A DNA stretch of 64,000 nt. Origin: Lentzea alba. GTDB lineage: Bacteria > Actinomycetota > Actinomycetes > Mycobacteriales > Pseudonocardiaceae. Under the pieces are notes generated by a model. That model saw only the letters and a list, made by a program, of their open reading frames with translations, searched no databases and was not told where the DNA came from. The position numbers were made by a program, and so were the translations under genes. The stretch lies in contig NZ_JAAMPJ010000013.1 of the NCBI RefSeq assembly GCF_011067745.1, positions 62,001 to 126,000 of the forward strand, written 5' to 3'. Below, piece by piece: positions 51,151 through 59,460 of the stretch; within the stretch, counting starts at the first letter, position 1, and every line of letters starts with the position of its first letter.

Positions 51151-54100
51151 ACGAACGCCGCCCGGACGCCCGGCCACGGGCCGATGACGGCATCGGCACG
51201 GCCGACCTCACCTATCACGAGCTGCGCGATGTCCTGTGGCTCAGCGGAAAGCTCAAGCCGCGGGAGGATCCGCGGGAGTCGGCGGAACGGACGCCGCCGG
51301 ACGAGGTCACGCCGGAGGTGCCGGCCGCCCTGGCAGAGGAGGACGGCACCGGCGACTCGCGGGACGTGCCGGAGGAGCCGGCACCGGAGCCGGACCTGCT
51401 GGACGACACCGGGTTCGGCATGATCCCCGTTCGAGCCGACGCCTTTCCGCTCGCCTGGCCGACCCTCCCCGCGCTGCCCGAGGCACGGGGCATCGCGCGT
51501 GCCCTGCGCCCTTTCATGCGCACGACGCCCTCGCCGTGGCGCACGGTCCTGGACGAGGAGGGCACGGCGGTCCGCGCCGCGCAGGACGGGCTGTGGCTCC
51601 CGGAGTGGCAACCCGCGCCGTGGCGGCGGTTCGACGTCGTGCTCGTCACGGACATCGGGCCCTCGATGGACATCTGGCGCCGGACGGCGCGTGAGTTCCT
51701 GGGACTGCTGCAGCGTCAGGGCGCCTTCCGCGACGTGCGGCACTACCAGCTCGACTGCTCCAAGGACTCACCGGACGCCCTGGTGCTGCAGGTCGGTGCG
51801 ACGGGCAAGTCCTGGCACTGGTCCCACCTCGTCGAACCGACCGGCAGGCGGGTGGTGCTGGTCCTCACCGACGCGATCAGCGCGGCATGGCACAACGGTG
51901 CTGCGACAAGGCTTCTGGCCAAGTGGGGACGGACGATGCCGGTGGCCGTCGTCCAGGTGCTCGAGCACCGGCTGTGGCACTGGAGCGCGCTCACGACCCG
52001 TCGCGTGCGGATGTCCGCGCCGAGATCCGGCACGCCGAACGGGAACCTGAAGGTCAAAGCCGTCCAGCCCGACGCCGACATCGCCGCGGAGGAACTGAGG
52101 AACGCCGTTCCCGTCCCGGTGCTCGGCCTGTCCGCGGACTGGATGACCGGCTGGGCGAAGCTGCTCACCTCCGACGACGGCGGCTGGGTGGAGACGACAG
52201 CGACCCTGGTCTCGCCGACCGCCGACGACAACACACCGCCACCGCTGAACGGGAGTGGGGGGCCTCTCACACCTCGCGACCGCGTCCTGCGCTTCCGCAC
52301 GAACGCTTCGGTGGAGGCCTTCTCACTCGCCGGGTTGCTCGCCGCGGCGCCGTTGAGCCTGCCGTTGATGACGTTGGTGCAACGGCGACTGCTACCGGGA
52401 TCGACCCTGTCCACCCTCGCCGAGGTGATTCTCGGCGGGTTGCTCAGGCAGGCGGATCCCCCGGACGTCTCCGAGATCGCCTACGACTTCCACGACGGTG
52501 TGCGGGACGAGTTGCTCGGCACGGTGACGCGAGCGGACACCGTCAGAGCCGTCATGGTGCTGTCCGACCACGCGGGCGACACGCACCCGGCGCTCCGGGA
52601 CTTCCGCGCGGTCCTCGCTGATCCGGACGAGGCACCCGATCCTGAACCGACCGTCGGCAACCAGCCGTACCTGCGGGTGCAGGAAGCCGTCCTGAGGGCT
52701 TTGTCCGGACCGTACGCGCCGCGCGCTCGCCGACTGGCGAACGCCCGCCTCGAACTGGAAGACACCCGCTTCGAACGAGAAACAGCCTCCGTGGATTCCA
52801 GGCACGACGTGGGGGAGGCAGCAGTGGCATTCGAAGCCGCACCTGCCGAACACACGACTGGAGAGGCTGACGTGATCCCTTTGACGGCCTCCGTGGCTCA
52901 GCGCCGCGAACTGACCGGTCAGCCGTCGGTTTGGGGCCAGGTGCCACCGCGGAACCCCAACTTCGTCGGCCGCCGGGAGGTGCTGGAGACGCTGAGCCAG
53001 CGGCTGCTCGAACCGGGGACGACCGCTGTGCTGCCGGAGGCACTGCACGGCATGGGCGGCATCGGGAAGTCGCAGACCGCCATCGAGTACATCTACCGGC
53101 ACGCCGCCGAGTACGACATCGTCTGGTGGATCCCCTCGACGCACCCGGCGCAGATCAGGGCGAGCTTCGTGGAGCTGGCCAGAAGACTGAACGTGCCCGG
53201 CCCGTCCGTCGCCTCCGTTGTGCCCGCCGACGTCGCGATTCCCGCCGTGCTGGAGGCGTTGCGGACGGGGACGCCCTTCGCCAACTGGATCCTGGTCTTC
53301 GACAACGCCGACCGTCCCGAGGACGTGCGGCCGTTCTTCCCCGTCGGAAAGGGACATGTCCTGGTCACCTCACGCAACCCGGAGTGGGCGGCTGTCGCGC
53401 GGCCGGTCGCGGTGGACGTGTTCACCCGTGCGGAGAGCATCGAGCTGCTGCGAGTGCGGGACCCGAGCATCGCCGAGATCGACGCGGACCGCCTCGCGGA
53501 GGTGCTCGGAGACCTGCCGCTCGCGGTCGAGCAGGCCGCTTCCTGGCGATCGCAGACCGGGATGCCGGTCGCCGAGTACCTCGACCTGTTCGAACAGCAC
53601 CAGATGGAGCTGTTGGAGGACAGCTCGCCGGTCGACTACGAGATCCCCGTCGCGGCGGCCTGGAACGTCCCCCTCGAGCGGCTGAGACACGATCACCCGG
53701 CGGCGTTGCAGTTGCTCCAGGTCTGCGCGTTCTTCGGCCCCGAGCCGATTTCGCGAAGGTGGTTCAGCCGTGTGCCCGACCTTCCCGCGCCCCCCGAGCT
53801 GGCGGCGGCGTTCCGGGACCCGATCAAGCTCAACCGGGCGGTGCGGGAGATCAACCGGTACAGCCTCGCCAGGATCGACCACCGGAACAACACCCTGCAG
53901 CTGCACCGACTTGTGCGGGAGGTGCTGAGGAGCCGTCTGGAGCCGGCTGCGCAGGACCAGCTGCGACACGCGGTGCACCTGCTGCTGGTCCACGCGGATC
54001 CCGGCGGTCCCGAGGTCTCGTGGAACTGGCTGGCGTACTCCGAGTTGCTGGCGCACGCGACGGCGTCGCGTGCGGTGGAGTGCACATACGGCTCGGTGCG

Positions 54101-55409
54101 GGTTCTGATGATCAATCTCGTTCGTCACCTGCATGCGAGAGCTGACTACCGTGTCGCGCTGGAGGTCTCCGAAGACGCGGCGCGGGTGTGGCGGGAGTCC
54201 TTCGGTGAGCGCGACCTCAAGACCATCGAGATGACTCATCTGTGGGCGATGGCTCTGCGCAGGCTCGGCCGGAGCGACGAAGCCGTGCTCCTCAACGAGA
54301 GGAGTCTCGAGTTGCTGCGCGAGGAGGTCGGTGAGGACCACGAGCTCTGGTTGGACGTGCTCGACACCGTCGCGGCCGATCGGCGCACGCAGGGCAGGTT
54401 CGCGGAGGAACTCGCGCTGCAGCAAGACGTCTACGACCGGTCGTGTCTGCTTCTGGGCGAGGACGATCCCGCCACGCTCAGATACGCGAGCACTCTCGCG
54501 ACCTGCCGTCGTCTGATGGGTGAGTTCGCCAAAGCGCTGGAGCTCGACCAGGACACGCTGTCGCGCGTGACCGCCGTGCTGGGTGACGACCATCTGTTCA
54601 CCTACCACTCGAAGAACGCTTTCGCGGTGGATCTCCGCGAATGCGGTGACTACTCAGCCGCGCACCGGTTGCTGCGGGAGACGTTGCCCCGCCAACGAGA
54701 ACTCCTCGGTGAGGACCACCCGATCGCCGTCGGCGCTGCCCGCACCCTCGCGGTGACACTGCGCAGGCTCGGTGACCACACCGGGGCCGTCGAACTGCTG
54801 AGGGACTGCGTCGCCCGGTCCCGCCAGCGGCACGGCAACCGGCACATCGACACGGCGACCGCGTTGTCGAGCCTGTCCGTCGACCTCCGGCAGCTGGGTG
54901 AACTGGACGAGGCGCTGGAGGTGGCCTCCACGGGTTACGAGGTGTTCCAGGAGATCCGCGGGACTCACCACCCGTACACGCTGATCGCGGCGGTGAACCT
55001 GGCGTCGGTGTACCGAGCGCAGGGCGCGGTGCCGCAAGCGCGTGAACTGGACGAGCTGGCGGTGAACGGACTCCGCGAGAGGTTCGGCGCGGACCACCCG
55101 TTCGCTCTGGTGGCCGCCACGAACCTCGCGAGCGACCTCGCCGAGCTGGGTGACGAGGCCGGGGCCAGGACGCTCGACGAGGACCTCGTGGCACGGTCGG
55201 CCAGAGTGCTCGGTGCGGAGCACCCGTCGACGCTGGCCGTCCGGCTGAACCTCTCGCTCGATCTGCGCCAGGCCGACGCCGAGTGGGAATCGCTGCACGC
55301 GCCGACCGTGGAGCGGCTCCGCCGGGTGCTGGGGGAGGACCACCCGGCGATCATCGCGGCACGCCAGTACCTGCGGGTCATCTGCGACACGGACACCTTG
55401 GAGCTCTGA
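51147..55409 (+). CDS. vWA-like (SAV_2336-type) / NB-ARC / TPR protein of the VMAP system
   Basis: 1420 residues. Residues ~1-120 form an acidic Pro-rich N-terminus starting LTYHELRDVLWLSGKL. Residues ~160-310 form a vWA-like domain with a MIDAS-type VTDIGPSMDIW (Asp169) and VLVLTDAISAAW. Residues ~330-560 are helical. The NB-ARC/STAND NTPase (~600-900) has Walker A MGGIGKSQTA (Lys641), Walker B ILVFDNADRP, VTSRNPEW and GDLPLAVEQAA. About ten tetratricopeptide-like repeats (~990-1420) contain the recurring GEDHP and LGRSDEA-type turns. In its domain order it resembles FxsT, but no FxSxx peptide or FxsB/FxsC is present. Probable sensor/effector scaffold, with TPR recognition of the trigger and NTP-driven assembly. 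Confidence 0.88.
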   Translation: MNERRPDARPRADDGIGTADLTYHELRDVLWLSGKLKPREDPRESAERTPPDEVTPEVPAALAEEDGTGDSRDVPEEPAPEPDLLDDTGFGMIPVRADAFPLAWPTLPALPEARGIARALRPFMRTTPSPWRTVLDEEGTAVRAAQDGLWLPEWQPAPWRRFDVVLVTDIGPSMDIWRRTAREFLGLLQRQGAFRDVRHYQLDCSKDSPDALVLQVGATGKSWHWSHLVEPTGRRVVLVLTDAISAAWHNGAATRLLAKWGRTMPVAVVQVLEHRLWHWSALTTRRVRMSAPRSGTPNGNLKVKAVQPDADIAAEELRNAVPVPVLGLSADWMTGWAKLLTSDDGGWVETTATLVSPTADDNTPPPLNGSGGPLTPRDRVLRFRTNASVEAFSLAGLLAAAPLSLPLMTLVQRRLLPGSTLSTLAEVILGGLLRQADPPDVSEIAYDFHDGVRDELLGTVTRADTVRAVMVLSDHAGDTHPALRDFRAVLADPDEAPDPEPTVGNQPYLRVQEAVLRALSGPYAPRARRLANARLELEDTRFERETASVDSRHDVGEAAVAFEAAPAEHTTGEADVIPLTASVAQRRELTGQPSVWGQVPPRNPNFVGRREVLETLSQRLLEPGTTAVLPEALHGMGGIGKSQTAIEYIYRHAAEYDIVWWIPSTHPAQIRASFVELARRLNVPGPSVASVVPADVAIPAVLEALRTGTPFANWILVFDNADRPEDVRPFFPVGKGHVLVTSRNPEWAAVARPVAVDVFTRAESIELLRVRDPSIAEIDADRLAEVLGDLPLAVEQAASWRSQTGMPVAEYLDLFEQHQMELLEDSSPVDYEIPVAAAWNVPLERLRHDHPAALQLLQVCAFFGPEPISRRWFSRVPDLPAPPELAAAFRDPIKLNRAVREINRYSLARIDHRNNTLQLHRLVREVLRSRLEPAAQDQLRHAVHLLLVHADPGGPEVSWNWLAYSELLAHATASRAVECTYGSVRVLMINLVRHLHARADYRVALEVSEDAARVWRESFGERDLKTIEMTHLWAMALRRLGRSDEAVLLNERSLELLREEVGEDHELWLDVLDTVAADRRTQGRFAEELALQQDVYDRSCLLLGEDDPATLRYASTLATCRRLMGEFAKALELDQDTLSRVTAVLGDDHLFTYHSKNAFAVDLRECGDYSAAHRLLRETLPRQRELLGEDHPIAVGAARTLAVTLRRLGDHTGAVELLRDCVARSRQRHGNRHIDTATALSSLSVDLRQLGELDEALEVASTGYEVFQEIRGTHHPYTLIAAVNLASVYRAQGAVPQARELDELAVNGLRERFGADHPFALVAATNLASDLAELGDEAGARTLDEDLVARSARVLGAEHPSTLAVRLNLSLDLRQADAEWESLHAPTVERLRRVLGEDHPAIIAARQYLRVICDTDTLEL

Positions 55410-55467
55410 GGCGTTTTCTCGGGCGAGCGTCCACAACGGACTGAGGCTGCCCGCATACCCCCCGGTA

Positions 55468-55486
55468 TCGCCCGATTGGCGGGCGA
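55468..55486 (+). terminator. Hairpin terminator after the conflict cassette
   Basis: TCGCCCG (55468-55474), loop ATTGG, CGGGCGA (55480-55486): a perfect 7-bp stem 59 nt after the NB-ARC/TPR stop. The rest of the gap 55410-55680 has a small ATACC-CCCC-GGTAT palindrome (55455-55468) and the cholesterol oxidase promoter. Confidence 0.5.
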
Positions 55487-55641
55487 CCGTGTGTGTCCGA
55501 ACATTCCCGGTTCGTGTGTTAGCACCGGGGCCGTCCGGGTTGTCCGGAGAGGTCCCGAATCGCGACTTCAAGTCCACTACCAGTGCCGGGCTTCCGAAAG
55601 AACCGGGACCAGCAGGTAGTGACTTGTTTCCAAAGCACAGG

Positions 55642-55655
55642 TATAACTTGTTCTC
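55642..55655 (+). promoter_or_regulatory. KstR-like box upstream of cholesterol oxidase
   Basis: TATAACTTGTTCTC fits the mycobacterial KstR consensus TnnAACnnGTTnnA at 7 of 8 defined positions (the last is C). It lies 26-39 nt before the ATG at 55681, overlapping a plausible promoter. Confidence 0.45.
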
Positions 55656-55680
55656 ATGCGCCCACAGTGAGGAAGATCAC

Positions 55681-57306
55681 ATGACCCACACAATGACGTG
55701 TGACAACGGTTTCGAGGGTCCTTCACGCCGCACGTTTCTAACTGGAACAGGTTCTATTCTTGGTGCCGTGGCACTCGGTGGTCTCGCTCCCGCGGCTCGA
55801 GCGTCCGCTTCGATCGCGGACGCCGCCGTCATCCCCGCCCTGGTGATCGGCACGGGCTACGGCGGCAGCGTGGCGGCATTGCGTCTCGCCCAGGCCGGCG
55901 TCGACGTCCACATGGTCGAGATGGGCATGGCCTGGGACACGCCCGGCGCGGACGGCAAGATCTTCGCCAACACGACGACGCCGGACCAGCGGTCGTTCTG
56001 GCTGCGGACGAAGACGAAACAGCCGCTGAGCAACTTCCTGGGTTTCCCGATCGACAAGGCGATCCCGCGCTACACCGGCGTCCTGGACGCCGAGGAGTTC
56101 GCCGGCATCACCGTCTACCAAGGCCGCGGTGTCGGTGGCGGGTCGCTCGTCAACGGTGGCATGGCGGTCACGCCGAAACGCGAGTACTTCGGCGACGTCC
56201 TGCCGATGGTCAACGCCGACGAGATGTACAACCGCTACTACCCGCGCGCCAACGCCGAGCTCGGGGTCGGCCTGATCCGCCCGGAGTGGTTCGAGACGAC
56301 CGACGCCTACCAGTACGCGCGGGTCGGCCGGAAGCACGCTCAGCGCTCGAACTTCCCGCACGTGTTCGTGCCGACCGTGTACGACTGGAACTACATGGAG
56401 CAGGAGGCGGCCGGGACCGTCCCGAAGTCCGCGCTCATCGGAGAGATCCTCTACGGCAACAACTACGGCAAGAAGTCGTTGCAACAGACCTATCTCAGCA
56501 AGGTCAGGGCCACCGGACGCGTCACCATCTCGCCGCTGCACCGGGTCGTCTCGGTCGTGCCGGCGGCGGGTGGTTACAGCGTCACCATCGAGCAGCTCAA
56601 CACCAACGGCGACCCGATCGCCACGAAGCAGATCACGGCCGCCAAGGTGTTCTTCGCGGCGGGAAGCGTCGGCACGAGCAAGCTCCTGGTCAAGCTCAAG
56701 GCCACCGGCGCGCTGCCGAACCTGAACGGCGAGGTCGGCAAGGGCTGGGGTGACAACGGCAACGTCATGTGCGGCCGCGCCAACCACATGTGGGACCCGA
56801 CGGGCGCGCTCCAGTCGTCCATCCCGACGCTCGGCATCGACAACTGGGTGGCGGGCGGTGCGTTCGCCGAGGTGGCGCCGCTGCCGACCGGCATCGAGAC
56901 CTACGCGTCGTTCTACCTGTCGATCACCAGGACGCCGAACCGCGCCCAGTTCTCCTGGAACCCCACCACGAGCAAGGTCGACCTCAGCTGGCAGACAGCG
57001 TGGAAAGGGGTGTCGATCAACGCGGCGAAGACCATCTTCGACAAGATCAACTCGAAGGAGGGGACGATCTACCGGACCGACTTCTTCGGCGCGTACAAGA
57101 TCTGGGGCGACCACCTCACGTACCACCCGCTCGGCGGCGCGATCCTGAACAAGGCCACCGACAACTACGGGCGCCTGCACGGCTATCCCGGCCTGTACGT
57201 CATCGACGGGTCGCTGATTCCCGGCAGCACCGTGGTGAACCCGTTCGTCACGATCACGGCGCTGGCCGAGCGGAACATCGAGAAGATCATCGCCACCGAC
57301 CTCTGA
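55681..57306 (+). CDS. Tat-exported cholesterol oxidase (GMC-type, non-covalent FAD)
   Basis: 541 residues from ATG 55681 with AGGAAG upstream; the open frame extends to 55489 but the twin-arginine signal sets the start. The Tat signal SRRTFLTGTGSILGAV ends near ARA-SA. The FAD motif VIGTGYGGSVAALRLAQAG, the GGGSLVNGGMAV loop and the active-site His in YHPLGGAILN are typical of class I cholesterol oxidases, as is the late STVVNPFVTITALAER Asn. It oxidises and isomerises cholesterol to cholest-4-en-3-one outside the cell, the entry step to sterol use. A KstR-like box precedes it. Confidence 0.95.
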   Translation: MTHTMTCDNGFEGPSRRTFLTGTGSILGAVALGGLAPAARASASIADAAVIPALVIGTGYGGSVAALRLAQAGVDVHMVEMGMAWDTPGADGKIFANTTTPDQRSFWLRTKTKQPLSNFLGFPIDKAIPRYTGVLDAEEFAGITVYQGRGVGGGSLVNGGMAVTPKREYFGDVLPMVNADEMYNRYYPRANAELGVGLIRPEWFETTDAYQYARVGRKHAQRSNFPHVFVPTVYDWNYMEQEAAGTVPKSALIGEILYGNNYGKKSLQQTYLSKVRATGRVTISPLHRVVSVVPAAGGYSVTIEQLNTNGDPIATKQITAAKVFFAAGSVGTSKLLVKLKATGALPNLNGEVGKGWGDNGNVMCGRANHMWDPTGALQSSIPTLGIDNWVAGGAFAEVAPLPTGIETYASFYLSITRTPNRAQFSWNPTTSKVDLSWQTAWKGVSINAAKTIFDKINSKEGTIYRTDFFGAYKIWGDHLTYHPLGGAILNKATDNYGRLHGYPGLYVIDGSLIPGSTVVNPFVTITALAERNIEKIIATDL

Positions 57307-57325
57307 TGGTCCGATGTGGACGGTG

Positions 57326-57805
57326 TCAGAACTTCGGCAGCACGCACCTGGCGTCGAGGCCGAACACCCGGTTCAACCTGCCGAACACGAGCCACGCACC
57401 GATGCTCATGGTCAGCTCCACGATCTCCACCTGGCTGTAGTGCTCGGCCATGCGGGACCAGAACTCCTCGTCGAGGCCGTGATGATCCAGTGCGTACCGC
57501 TCGGCGTACTCCGCGGCCAGCCGCGCGCGGTCGTCGAAAGCGTCGGTGGTGCGCCACTGGGTCACCGCGTCGATGAAGCCGTCCTCGACCTTCTCGCCGT
57601 CGCGTTCGGTCCGCCAGTCGAGGCAGAACATGCAGCCGTTGATCTGCGCGATCCGCAGCCGCGCGGCCTCGAACTCGCGCAGCCCCAACGTGGTGTGCTG
57701 GTACACGGCCAGTGAGAGGTTCGCGGCGGCGATGCCGATGCCGGGCACCAGCTCGCCCCACACGTATCCGATGGGGTCCTTGCCCTCGGGGATGTCGATG
57801 TTCAT
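57326..57805 (-). CDS. Carboxymuconolactone decarboxylase/AhpD-family protein
   Basis: 159 residues from ATG 57805 with AAGGAG 8 nt upstream. The AhpD-type core has the C-x-x-C of QINGCMFCLDW followed by a downstream acidic/His helix (RTERDGEKVEDGFIDAVTQW, AEYAERYALDHHG). Such proteins act as thiol peroxidase partners or as small-molecule decarboxylases. The preceding gene overlaps it by 4 nt (ATGA), and the shared KstR-like promoter box suggests a role in sterol or aromatic-ring metabolism. Confidence 0.85.
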   Translation of the reverse strand: MNIDIPEGKDPIGYVWGELVPGIGIAAANLSLAVYQHTTLGLREFEAARLRIAQINGCMFCLDWRTERDGEKVEDGFIDAVTQWRTTDAFDDRARLAAEYAERYALDHHGLDEEFWSRMAEHYSQVEIVELTMSIGAWLVFGRLNRVFGLDARCVLPKF

Positions 57806-58881
57806 CGCGGGCTCCTTCCGAGCTTGCCGGCCACAGGCCGCAGCGGGACGTCGAGCGCGTCGTAGAGCCCGGGTTCGGCGCCGGCCAGCCAGTCGATGGC
57901 GTTCACGATGCGGCCGACCGCCGTCGCGTTGCCGCCCGCGGAACGGTTCTCGCCCTCGTCGACGGCCTCGACCGACACCTCGATCCGCGGACGTCCCTCG
58001 ATGATCACCTTGTGCGCGCCGTCGCCCGACGGCGGCATCGGCCAGTCCGTCGCGCACGACGCGTGGATGCGCGTGACGTGCTCGATGACGATGAGCGGTT
58101 CGCCGCCGACGACACCCTGCACCTCGAACCGGATCGCGCCCTGCGTGCCTGCCTCGAACTCGCCCATGGTCCTGGTCGTCACGGTCTCGTCGAGCGCGCG
58201 CCGGTGCACGGTCTCGCGGATCTCGTCGATCTCGACGCCCAGTGCCCTCGCCATCAGCCGGATCTGCCCGCCCCACACCATGGTCGGCACCGTCGGCATG
58301 AGCATCGGCGCCTGGTAGTCGAGCGGCTGCCCGAACCCGATCAGCCACCGCACCGCGTCGGGCTGGTCGTAGGTGGAGTAGTCGAAGATCTCCTGGCAGC
58401 GGACCGCGTCGATCCGGCTGCCCAGGCCGCTGATCATCAACGGCAGCACGTCGTTGCCCCAGCCGGGGTCGACGCCCGAGACGAACAGCGATCCGCCGCC
58501 CTCCTTGATGGCGGCTAGAACCGGTTCTCGCAACTCGGGTGGCGCGCTGCGGTGGTCGTACAGCGCGTACAGCGACGGCGTGACGACGACCGCGCCCGCC
58601 CGGATCGCCCTGGTGATGTCGGCGAGCGCGTCGTCCGGGCGGATGTCGCCGGACGCCGCGTAGACGACGGCGCGCGGGCTCGCCGCCAGCACCGTGTCGA
58701 TGTCCGTGGTGGCCGCGACCCCGAGTTCGTGGTCCAGGCTGGCGAGATCACCCGCGTCCCGGCCGGCCTTCTCGGGGTTGTGGACGACCACGGCCGTCAG
58801 TTTCAGTCCCGGATGGGCCTCGACGGCGCGAATCGCGGCACGGCCGACGTTTCCGGTGCCCCACACCACTGTGGCGATCAT
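57802..58881 (-). CDS. NAD(P)-dependent amine/diaminopentanoate dehydrogenase-like oxidoreductase (DapB_N fold)
   Basis: 359 residues. The N-terminal Rossmann motif VVWGTGNVGRAAIRAVEAHP is that of dihydrodipicolinate-reductase-like dehydrogenases. The length and the SGVDPGWGNDVLPLMISG segment match the ord-type 2,4-diaminopentanoate dehydrogenase group, not DapB (~270 aa). Similar genes occur in actinobacterial sterol-responsive regulons. The substrate is not known. First gene of a two-gene operon with a perfect KstR-type box 14-27 nt upstream. Confidence 0.8.
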   Translation of the reverse strand: MIATVVWGTGNVGRAAIRAVEAHPGLKLTAVVVHNPEKAGRDAGDLASLDHELGVAATTDIDTVLAASPRAVVYAASGDIRPDDALADITRAIRAGAVVVTPSLYALYDHRSAPPELREPVLAAIKEGGGSLFVSGVDPGWGNDVLPLMISGLGSRIDAVRCQEIFDYSTYDQPDAVRWLIGFGQPLDYQAPMLMPTVPTMVWGGQIRLMARALGVEIDEIRETVHRRALDETVTTRTMGEFEAGTQGAIRFEVQGVVGGEPLIVIEHVTRIHASCATDWPMPPSGDGAHKVIIEGRPRIEVSVEAVDEGENRSAGGNATAVGRIVNAIDWLAGAEPGLYDALDVPLRPVAGKLGRSPR

Positions 58882-58894
58882 GCCGGTAGTTAAC

Positions 58895-58908
58895 TAGAAC
58901 ACGTTTCA
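58895..58908. promoter_or_regulatory. Perfect KstR-type box
   Basis: TAGAACACGTTTCA satisfies every defined position of TnnAACnnGTTnnA. It lies between the ATG at 58881 and the promoter core, so binding would repress the dehydrogenase/AhpD operon. The regulator gene is not in this window. Confidence 0.6.
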
Positions 58909-58923
58909 GTTTACAAGAGTCCA

Positions 58924-59456
58924 TCAGGTGTAAAGGAACCGCTCCAGCGCGGTGTTGAAGTCCGGCGCCTCCGACACCAGGTGGTCGCGTCCGGGACAGA
59001 CCACCCGTGCGGCACCGGTCTCGCGGGCGATCGCGCGCCCAGCAGCTGCCGCATGCCCTTGACCAACGTCGGATGCGGCTCGTCGGGCACCTCGACCGGC
59101 ACACCCGCGATGACGAAGAACCGCCGCAACCCCTCGACGGGGTCCAGACCGGAACCGAGCAGGGAGCGGATCTCGGCGGCGTACTCGTCCACGGCCGGGA
59201 CACCGCGCGCGACGGCGGTGCACGGTGGTTCGACGATGGTCAGCGACAGCACGTTCTCCGGCCGCGACGCCGCCGCGTACATCGACACGATGCCGCCGTA
59301 GGAGTGGCCGACGAGGTGGCTCGGCTGGTCGAGCAGCTGGTCGGCGACGAGCGCGGCCTCTGGTTCGAAGTCCTGCCGGCCGGGCGGCGACTGGCCGTGA
59401 CCCGGCCGATCCGGGGCGAGCAGCGTCCACCGTTCGGTGAGAGGCGCTGCGCCCAA
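58924..59456 (-). pseudogene. Truncated, frameshifted alpha/beta hydrolase
   Basis: From ~59456 the frame reads APDRPGHGQSPPG, the nucleophile elbow VGHSYGGIVSMYAA and LTIVEPP, all typical of the family, up to MRQLLGA near 59036. There the frame breaks in a GC-repeat (GGGCGCGCGATCGCC). The second frame continues with IARETGAARVVCPGRDHLVS, including the catalytic His, and FNTALERFLYT to the stop at 58924. The N-terminal HGG oxyanion strand is missing because dinB occupies that space. The gene is therefore 5'-truncated and frameshifted. A sequencing indel could explain the frameshift but not the truncation. Confidence 0.75.
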
Positions 59457-59460
59457 GGGG

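Noticed and set aside
48145..55409. FxSxx-COOH peptide-modification system
   Set aside because: The NB-ARC/TPR protein resembles FxsT, but no FxSxx peptide, radical SAM (FxsB) or FxsC gene is present, and the VMAP and MoxR genes explain the context better.
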